Source: Salinivirga sp035268865
Lineage (GTDB): Bacteria > Bacteroidota > Bacteroidia > Bacteroidales > Salinivirgaceae
DNA length: 13,900 bases
Direction: 5' to 3'
Assembly (NCBI RefSeq): GCF_035268865.1
Contig: NZ_DATFKB010000106.1
Coordinates: 1-13,900 of the forward strand
Shown here: piece by piece, positions 1 through 5,972 of the stretch
Layout: each line of letters starts with the position of its first letter
How positions within the stretch are numbered: position 1 is the first letter of the stretch
Program-made: the position numbers and the translations under genes
The notes under the pieces: model-generated
Databases searched by the model: none
Seen by the model: only the letters and a program-made list of their open reading frames with translations
Told to the model about the DNA's origin: nothing

Positions 1-2
1 TA

Positions 3-2267
3 CTTGTGCATGGCGATACTGCAGCTAATACCGATGATCCCATTTTTGAAGTAAAAAACAAGGATGGCAATGTGGTTTTTGCTGTGTACCAAAATGGTGT
101 AGAAGTAAACGTAGACGAATCTTCGCAAGAAAAAGGCCTTAAAGGGGGATTTGCCGTTGGCGGCCTCACAGGCGGTAAAGACAGCACTGTGCAATACTTC
201 CGGGTAACACCAGACAGTGTACGTGTTTATCTCAGAGAAGATACTACCAAAGCACAAAAAGGTGGTTTTGCCGTGGGCGGCCTCACATGGGGTAAAAATA
301 AAACTATTGGTAACGAATACCTTCATGTATCGCAAGATAGCGTGCGCATTTACATTGACGAATCAGGTACAAAGGCACAGAGGGGTGGATTTGCTGTAGG
401 TGGACTCACATGGGGAAAAAATAAAACCCCTGGTAATGAATATCTTCGCGTATCATCAGACAGCGTGCGCATTTATATTGACGAATCGAGCGGGAAAGCA
501 CAAAAAGGAGGTTTTGCAGTGGGCGGATTAACATCCGGAAAAAACAATCTCAATGACTTTTTGCGCGTCACAGGCGATAGCACGCGTATTTTTGTAAAAG
601 ATTACAGCGCAGGTTTTGGTGTGCTGAATATTGACGGAACTCAGTCAACCAGTTTTCTTGATCTCACAGAGTTTAATTATTTCATAGGTCATGAAAGTGG
701 TATAAATCGCACTATTGGAGTATACAATTCAGCCATAGGTTATTTATCCGGCAGGTCTTTGGCATCGGGTAGCTACAATGTTTTTATGGGATACGAATCA
801 GGCAAATTAACATATAATGGCTCAAGTAATGTATTTCTGGGCTATCAGGCAGGCCAGCAAAACACAAGCGGAAATAATAATTTGTATTTAGGTTACCAGT
901 CTGGTTATTACAATCAGAGTGGAAACTTCAATACATATATGGGCTATCAAACTGGTTATTTCTCAGATTACGCTACATCAGCTCCAAATTACAACACCTA
1001 TATTGGTTATCAATCTGGGTATAATACCCGCTCAGCTAGCAATAATGCCTTTATAGGCTACAGAGCAGGGCGAACAACAAGCTCAGGAAGCAGCAATGTG
1101 TTCATTGGTACCGATGCAGGTTATTCAAATACTACAGGCTTACATAACGTGTACATCGGACATGAAAGTGGACGCACGGCAAGTACACCCGGATACAACA
1201 CATTTCTTGGCTACCAAACCGGATACGCCAACACTACTGGTAGCTCAAATGTATTTCTTGGTATTAGTGCGGGTTCTGTCAATACAACCGGATACGGAAA
1301 CACCTTCGTTGGCCCTGGAGCCGGAAACCACAATACAACCGGATTCAACAATGTGTATATCGGAGTGAGTTCAGGAGAATACTGCACTACAGGAGATTTC
1401 AATATAGTAATTGGGCCACAATGGGATACGCCTAATGAAAGACCCGGAAATAATAATATTTTTATCGGACCCAATGCGGGAAAAAATGAAACCGGATCCA
1501 ACAAACTCTATATAGGATCAACACCTCTAATCTATGGAGATTTTGCCAACCAAAGAGTCGGTATAAACACAACAAATCCCGATGCACCCTTAAAAGTAGA
1601 ATCAACAACAGCAAATACGGGAACCATTCGTAGTGAATCAAAATACAATGGATCAAACCCGCATTATGGTGGAGCCTTTAATGCAAGCAGTGGAACACAA
1701 GGTATTGGATGTTATGCCGCAGGAAGTTTCCGCGATTTTTTTGCTGGAGGTGCAGGTACAAATTACTACCCCTTTACAGGGGCTCACGAGGTTATTTTAG
1801 ATGCAAACTTCCCAGAAAACACAAAACCGGGGTTGATAGTGGTCTTGACTGGTCACGTTGAAAAACGAATTACCGATGATGGTTCTGTCTCCCTTTCATC
1901 AACAATGCCTGAAGTCACATTAAGCACAAAAGCCAATGACAAAGCCGTTTTGGGTGTTTTCTTATCTGAAGATGAACATACGAAAGATCACTGGCTCAAG
2001 AAAAACATTAGAGCCGGAACAGTAAATGCCCTGGGCGAAGGTCGTGTATGGGTTTGTAATAGCAATGGACCTATTGAAGCCGGCGATTACATTACCACTT
2101 CCACGGTTCCCGGTTATGGGCAAAAACAGGACGACGACCTTCTGCACAACTACACTTTGGGTAAAGCAACTGAAACCATCAATTGGGAAAATGTAAAGAA
2201 AACCATCACAATTAAAGGAAAAACATATAAAGTTTACCTGGTAGGGGTAGTATACACAAGTGGCTGA
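3..2267 (+). CDS. Fibre 1: repeat-built secreted fibre protein, 5' end missing
   Basis: The frame is open to the left edge. Its first residues (LLVHGD) match internal residues of fibres 2-4, so about 210 N-terminal residues (signal peptide and conserved N-domain) lie outside the window; the GTG at 6 is not a start. In order it shows a PIFEVKNKDGNVVFAVYQ module, four KGGFAVGGLT-headed repeats (141-600), about 16 N-x-F-I-G-Y-x-S-G ladder repeats (681-1530), the closing KLYIGSTPLIYGDF segment also seen in fibre 3, a linker with VGINTTNPDAPLKVES, and a C-terminal domain (about 1780-2267) with GAHEVIL, GEGRVWV, GDYITTSTVPGYGQKQDDD and a YLVGVVYTSG end. That tail resembles peptidase-G2-like intramolecular chaperone tails of phage and environmental fibre proteins; this is from memory and only moderately sure. 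No T9SS sorting domain is seen. Probable role: cell-surface fibre or adhesin. Ligand unknown. Confidence 0.8.
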   Translation, partial: LVHGDTAANTDDPIFEVKNKDGNVVFAVYQNGVEVNVDESSQEKGLKGGFAVGGLTGGKDSTVQYFRVTPDSVRVYLREDTTKAQKGGFAVGGLTWGKNKTIGNEYLHVSQDSVRIYIDESGTKAQRGGFAVGGLTWGKNKTPGNEYLRVSSDSVRIYIDESSGKAQKGGFAVGGLTSGKNNLNDFLRVTGDSTRIFVKDYSAGFGVLNIDGTQSTSFLDLTEFNYFIGHESGINRTIGVYNSAIGYLSGRSLASGSYNVFMGYESGKLTYNGSSNVFLGYQAGQQNTSGNNNLYLGYQSGYYNQSGNFNTYMGYQTGYFSDYATSAPNYNTYIGYQSGYNTRSASNNAFIGYRAGRTTSSGSSNVFIGTDAGYSNTTGLHNVYIGHESGRTASTPGYNTFLGYQTGYANTTGSSNVFLGISAGSVNTTGYGNTFVGPGAGNHNTTGFNNVYIGVSSGEYCTTGDFNIVIGPQWDTPNERPGNNNIFIGPNAGKNETGSNKLYIGSTPLIYGDFANQRVGINTTNPDAPLKVESTTANTGTIRSESKYNGSNPHYGGAFNASSGTQGIGCYAAGSFRDFFAGGAGTNYYPFTGAHEVILDANFPENTKPGLIVVLTGHVEKRITDDGSVSLSSTMPEVTLSTKANDKAVLGVFLSEDEHTKDHWLKKNIRAGTVNALGEGRVWVCNSNGPIEAGDYITTSTVPGYGQKQDDDLLHNYTLGKATETINWENVKKTITIKGKTYKVYLVGVVYTSG
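141..600 (+). repeat. KGGFAVGGLT repeats in fibre 1 (4 units)
   Basis: There are four in-frame units of roughly 31-41 residues. Each opens with K/R-GGFAVGGLT-x-GK and continues with a Y/F-L/F-R/H-V-x-x-DS-V/T-R-I/V strand-like segment, ending in KAQ before the next unit. The distinguishing spacers are DSTVQYF (unit 1), NKTIGNEYLHVSQ (unit 2), NKTPGNEYLRVSS (unit 3) and NNLNDFLRVTG (terminal unit). Compared with fibre 2, the EYLRVTRDST-type unit is absent. Regular alternation of short hydrophobic strands suggests a beta-rich shaft; this is inference. Confidence 0.85.
681..1530 (+). repeat. FIGYxSG ladder repeats in fibre 1 (about 16 units)
   Basis: A tandem protein repeat with a period of about 17-20 residues. 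The core is N-x-F/Y-I/L/M-G-Y/H-x-S/A/T-G-Y followed by a short N-T-T/S-G turn, for example NVFLGYQAG, NTYMGYQTG and NVYIGHESG. About 16 units run from FIGHESG to FIGPNAG, with later units drifting to FVGPGAG and VIGPQWD. The same repeat type occurs in fibre 3. The pattern of aromatic/aliphatic-Gly steps is typical of beta-solenoid or trimeric beta-fibre shafts. Confidence 0.85.
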
Positions 2268-2355
2268 TATACAGAAAAACAACACAAACAATATATCCAT
2301 GAAAAATAACTAAAAAAATAAATTATAAAATTGTAAAACTTTAAACCATTGAACT

Positions 2356-5300
2356 ATGAAAAAACAGCTTTTATTATTTGCCTTTTTATTGGGATATTTA
2401 ACCCTATGGGCACAACCCAACACATTCAATTATCAGGCAGTGGTGCGAGATACAGACGGAAACCTCATTACAAACCAACAGACTTTGTTGAGGCTTTCTA
2501 TTACCGATTCTGAGCAAAACATCTATTACGAAGAGGAACACCAGCCAACTACATCCGAATTTGGTCAAATTCAAATTGAAGTGGGCGGCGGAACACTAAT
2601 CTCAGGTTCTTTTGTCGATATTCCATGGGGGTCGGCTCAGCTACTGCTAAACGTTGACATGTCGATGGATGAAGGTAATACGTTCACAAATTTGGGACAA
2701 TCTCCCCTGCTCGCCGTCCCCTATGCATTTTATTCCGCTACAGGCGATCCCGGCCCCGAAGGCCCTGCCGGCAACGGCATAGAAACAGTAGAAGATAATG
2801 GCGATGGCACGCTCACCTTCCATTTTACCGATGGTTCAACTTACATTACACCAAATCTTGCCGGCCCTACCCTCGAGGACCAGCCTGGCAACCTCATCTA
2901 CCATGACTCTACAGGGTGGGTGGGCACCGATGCCATAAAAATTGCAGGCAGCAATGTGGCTATTGGCACCAACCCTGCTATATCCAGGTTACTTGTGCAT
3001 GGCGATACCAATGCCAGTGAGGATGATCCCATTTTCGAAGTCAAAAACAAAAACGGAAATGTGGTATTTGCCGTTTACCAAACCGGAGTGGAAGTAAACG
3101 TTGATGAAACGACTAGTGGTAAAGGCCTTAAAGGTGGTTTTGCCGTGGGTGGCCTCACAGGCGGAAAAGACAGCATTGTACAATACTTCAGGGTAACACC
3201 TGACAGTGTGCGCGTATACCTCCGGGAAGATACTACAAAAGCGCAAAAAGGTGGTTTTGCTGTGGGAGGGCTCACCTCTGGCAAAAGGACAACAGAATAC
3301 CTGAGAGTAACACGTGACAGCACAAGAGTATATGTCGATAACTCAACAAAAGCACAAAAAGGTGGCTTTGCCGTGGGTGGACTTACAGGGGGCAAAAATA
3401 AAGCTACTGGTAACGAATACCTTCACATATCGCAAGATAGCGTACGTATTTATATTGATCAATCGAGTACCAAGGCACAAAAAGGTGGTTTTGCCGTGGG
3501 TGGACTTACATGGGGGAAAAAGAAAAATATGGGCAACGAATATCTGCGTGTATCATCAGATAGTGTGCGAATCTATATTGATGATTCAGAAACGAAAGCG
3601 CAAAAAGGTGGCTTTGCCGTGGGTGGATTAACCTCAGGGAAAAACGGCAATCAGTCATTTTTCAACGTAGAAATAGACACAGCCCAAACCATTGACCCCA
3701 GTGAACCAAGAATTCTATTTTATCCTGTAAAAAATGCATTTCTTGCCGGACAAGTGCTTGTAGAGTCCGCGGATAGTGTGGGATTAAATTCTACTGCTTT
3801 GGGTTATGAAACAAAGGCAATTGGAGATTTCTCACAGGCGTTTGGCTATAAAGCACATGCTTTTGACGATTATTCTACGGCAATTGGTAATAATGCTTCG
3901 GCATCCGGTTATAGCTCCTATGCATTGGGCGATTATTCAGAATCTGAAGGCGAAGCTTCATATGCACTTGGAACTGGTGCATTTGCTACAGGTTTGCGTA
4001 GCTTTGCATTTGGATCAATTGGTATTGATTCTGCAGGTGCAGCGACAGGCAATACTAAAGCCATTGGCGACTTTTCATATGCCATGGGTATGGGATCAAT
4101 AGCAGATGCAAAAGGTGCTTTTGCAATGGGAACGCAGGATACTGCTTCTGGAAATTACAGTTTGTCAATGGGTTATCAATCTGTTTCTTCCGGTAATTGG
4201 GGAAGTACAGCCATTGGTTATAAGTCAGTTGCAAGTGGTGAGGGCAGTATTGCAATGGGAAATCAAGTTGTTGCAGAAGGCCATACAAGTACAGCATTGG
4301 GATTATATGCAAAAGCACTAGGGCATCACAGTACAGCACTGGGTAGAGAGCTTACTGCAAGTGGGGCTTATAGTACAGCCTTAGGTTATCGAACTTTGGC
4401 CAGTGCCGACAGAAGTACAGCTATAGGAAGTGAAACAAATGCTACTGGTGAATATAGTACCGCAATCGGCCACGCAACAATTGCAAGTGGTACTTATAGT
4501 ACCGCAATAGGAAATGGGTCCGAAGCATTTGGTGAATATAGCTTTGTTGCTGGTTATCAGTCTTATGCCGATAAAATTGCTGCTGTTGCATTAGGATATC
4601 AGGATACTGCTCTAGGTCAATATAGTTTTGCGGTAAACTTTGAAACCAAAGCTTTTGGCGATTATAGTTCCGCTTTTGGTTATCGTTCAACAGCAAGTGG
4701 CACTGTTAGTTTTGCATTTGGTAGTGGAGCGCTTGCAAGCGGGAATACCAGTATAGCTTTAGGAACGATTACATCTGCTATTGGACAAAATAGTATTGCT
4801 ACAGGTATGTATTCAGAAGCAAGTGGCGGACAAAGCACAGCGATGGGAAATGAAACAGTTGCCAGTGGTGAAAATAGCACAAGTATAGGTTACAGAACAG
4901 TTGCCAGTGGTGATTACAGCATAGCAATGGGCCGATATATTGAAGCAAGTGGTACCAATTCAATTGCTATTGGGTTGGATTATAATAATCCTATTCCCGT
5001 GCTTAGCCAGAATAACACAATGACTATTATGGGTGGCAGAGTAGGAATAGAGACGCTTTCACCAGATAAAACACTCACTGTAGATGGAGATGTACGAATT
5101 ACTGGTGATATTTATTATGGAGCTGTTGGATCATTTAATACATACCTGAAACCAGATTTTGTTTTTGATGATCAGTATACAAAAAGCTATGATATTATCG
5201 AAATTGAAAATTTCATTAAAGAAAACAATCATTTGCCCTGGTTAACTCCTGCCGATGAAGAGCAAGAAGGTATAAACATGACGCGAATGACTTTTGAAAC

Positions 5301-5427
5301 CCTTGAAGCAGTTGAGAATATTCAAATTCAGGTTATTGAACTGAAAAAACAACTTAACCTTGCCATGGAGATTATTGAAAAACAGAATAAAACCATTAAA
5401 AAATTGAAAACAAATAAAAATAATTAG
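2356..5427 (+). CDS. Fibre 2: YadA-head-repeat secreted fibre protein
   Basis: A 1023-residue protein. Residues 1-20 form a Sec signal peptide (MKKQLLLFAFLLGYLTLWAQ). Residues 21-128 are the Bacteroidota N-domain, from TFNYQAVVRDTDGN to LLAVPYAFYSA. A short collagen-like stretch follows (GDP GPE GPA GNG), then an NGDGTLTFHFTDGS module and a PIFEVKNKNGNVVFAVYQ module near 220-240. Five KGGFAVGGLT units occupy about 259-430. A linker (EPRILFYPVKNAFLAGQV) leads to 28 YadA-type 14-residue head repeats (about 479-875). The tail (about 894-1023) has GRVGIETLSPDKTLTVDGD, KPDFVFDD, NNHLPW and a final coiled coil rich in Lys, Glu and Ile. This tail type is common in Bacteroidota fibre proteins and lacks the SDxRxxK cleavage motif. 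No T9SS domain and no YadA membrane anchor are present. The start follows an A/T-rich leader without a Shine-Dalgarno motif. A T9SS-sorted protein begins 2 bases downstream, suggesting coupled translation. Likely a trimeric surface adhesin-like fibre. Confidence 0.85.
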   Translation: MKKQLLLFAFLLGYLTLWAQPNTFNYQAVVRDTDGNLITNQQTLLRLSITDSEQNIYYEEEHQPTTSEFGQIQIEVGGGTLISGSFVDIPWGSAQLLLNVDMSMDEGNTFTNLGQSPLLAVPYAFYSATGDPGPEGPAGNGIETVEDNGDGTLTFHFTDGSTYITPNLAGPTLEDQPGNLIYHDSTGWVGTDAIKIAGSNVAIGTNPAISRLLVHGDTNASEDDPIFEVKNKNGNVVFAVYQTGVEVNVDETTSGKGLKGGFAVGGLTGGKDSIVQYFRVTPDSVRVYLREDTTKAQKGGFAVGGLTSGKRTTEYLRVTRDSTRVYVDNSTKAQKGGFAVGGLTGGKNKATGNEYLHISQDSVRIYIDQSSTKAQKGGFAVGGLTWGKKKNMGNEYLRVSSDSVRIYIDDSETKAQKGGFAVGGLTSGKNGNQSFFNVEIDTAQTIDPSEPRILFYPVKNAFLAGQVLVESADSVGLNSTALGYETKAIGDFSQAFGYKAHAFDDYSTAIGNNASASGYSSYALGDYSESEGEASYALGTGAFATGLRSFAFGSIGIDSAGAATGNTKAIGDFSYAMGMGSIADAKGAFAMGTQDTASGNYSLSMGYQSVSSGNWGSTAIGYKSVASGEGSIAMGNQVVAEGHTSTALGLYAKALGHHSTALGRELTASGAYSTALGYRTLASADRSTAIGSETNATGEYSTAIGHATIASGTYSTAIGNGSEAFGEYSFVAGYQSYADKIAAVALGYQDTALGQYSFAVNFETKAFGDYSSAFGYRSTASGTVSFAFGSGALASGNTSIALGTITSAIGQNSIATGMYSEASGGQSTAMGNETVASGENSTSIGYRTVASGDYSIAMGRYIEASGTNSIAIGLDYNNPIPVLSQNNTMTIMGGRVGIETLSPDKTLTVDGDVRITGDIYYGAVGSFNTYLKPDFVFDDQYTKSYDIIEIENFIKENNHLPWLTPADEEQEGINMTRMTFETLEAVENIQIQVIELKKQLNLAMEIIEKQNKTIKKLKTNKNN
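2821..2960 (+). repeat. Near-identical DNA block, copy in fibre 2
   Basis: This 140-base block matches 6423-6562 in fibre 3 with a single difference (A at 2911 against G at 6513). It encodes the FTDGSTYITPNLAGP to IKIAGSNVA part of the shared proximal region. My count gives about 52% G+C (73 of 140), higher than the head-repeat region downstream (about 37% in the 60 bases from 4621). Fibre 4 encodes nearly the same protein here with many synonymous differences. Confidence 0.9.
3130..3648 (+). repeat. KGGFAVGGLT repeats in fibre 2 (5 units)
   Basis: Five units, the fullest set in the window: a VQYFRVTPDSVRVYL type, an EYLRVTRDSTRVYVD type, a GNEYLHISQDSVRIYID type, a GNEYLRVSSDSVRIYID type, and a terminal unit that runs into FFNVEIDT. 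The third base-level match between units (for example the aaaggtggttttgccgtggg core at 3130 and 3480) shows DNA similarity as well as protein similarity. Confidence 0.88.
3790..4980 (+). repeat. YadA-like head repeats in fibre 2 (28 units of 14 residues)
   Basis: Twenty-eight tandem units of S-T/I/F-A-L/I/M/F-G-x-x-x-x-A-x-G-x-Y (42-base period), as in STALGRELTASGAY and STAIGHATIASGTY. This is the collagen-binding head repeat known from YadA and other trimeric autotransporters, which folds as a left-handed parallel beta-roll in trimers. Unit 6 is 25 residues instead of 14 and unit 9 has one extra residue; the others keep the period. Unlike proteobacterial type V autotransporters, no beta-barrel anchor follows. 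Confidence 0.93.
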
Positions 5428-5429
5428 AT

Positions 5430-5933
5430 ATGAAAGCATTTATATTGACAGCATTATTAGTTACATTTTTGGAGTTTGGCTACTCACAAAACATCTCTAA
5501 AGAGGTTGTTGCCTCTGCAGGAGAAACTTACACACACACTACAGAAAATTTCACAATGAGCTGGACGTTAGGTGAAACTGTAATTGGAACATTAACCTCA
5601 GGTGACGGTTCGATTACTATCTCACAAGGTTTTCATAGTGGTGGTCCTTTAAGCGGAATCGGAATTGATGAATATATGCATAATGAAGGAATGCTATTCC
5701 TCTATCCCAACCCGGTTGATAAAACCCTGTTTATGTATGTCAGCAGAATCGGCAAAGCTGAATTTTCTTACAAAATATTCAACTCACAAGGACAAGTAAT
5801 TGCGATTGACAAAGTTTCTAAGATCGATGAACTTATTGAAATAGATGTATCAGGAAATAAACCAGGCATTTATTTCCTGATTTCTGAATTTAAAAACGGA
5901 GAGAGAAATAGTTATAAATTTATAAAAAACTAG
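5430..5933 (+). CDS. Small T9SS-sorted surface protein A (167 aa)
   Basis: Residues 1-20 are a signal peptide (MKAFILTALLVTFLEFGYSQ). Residues 21-75 form a small beta domain with VVASAGETYTHTTENFTMSW, LGETVIGTL and ISQGFHSG, a pattern seen in many short Bacteroidota secreted proteins of unknown function. From about residue 90 comes a type A T9SS sorting domain (TIGR04183-like): LYPNPVDKTLFMYV, a KIFNSQGQVI strand, GIYFLI and a basic C-terminus (YKFIKN). Such proteins cross the outer membrane through the Por/Spr system, usually lose the sorting domain and may be attached to A-LPS. The start lies 2 bases after the fibre 2 stop, so expression is probably coupled. A paralogue of exactly the same length lies before fibre 4. 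It could be an anchor or partner for fibres, but that is inference. Confidence 0.88.
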   Translation: MKAFILTALLVTFLEFGYSQNISKEVVASAGETYTHTTENFTMSWTLGETVIGTLTSGDGSITISQGFHSGGPLSGIGIDEYMHNEGMLFLYPNPVDKTLFMYVSRIGKAEFSYKIFNSQGQVIAIDKVSKIDELIEIDVSGNKPGIYFLISEFKNGERNSYKFIKN

Positions 5934-5972
5934 TTCCAGTATTTTATTTTTAAACAAAAAATATTTAGTAAC

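Noticed and set aside
6..8. GTG as a possible start of fibre 1
   Set aside because: The preceding codon continues the LLVHGD motif found internally in fibres 2-4 and no signal peptide follows; the gene simply runs off the left edge.
2268..2355. Intergenic leader before fibre 2 as a promoter or small gene (ATG AAA AAT AAC TAA near 2299)
   Set aside because: The reading frame is only four codons and no convincing TAnnTTTG element or RNA structure is seen; AT-rich spacer only.
2989..3395. Minus-strand and alternative-frame open frames over the repeat regions
   Set aside because: They mirror the repeats in the coding strand, lack signals of their own and recur only because the fibre repeats recur.
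3790..4980. CRISPR-like or satellite DNA from the 42-base period
   Set aside because: The periodicity is in frame and explained by 14-residue protein repeats; the DNA units vary too much for CRISPR repeats.
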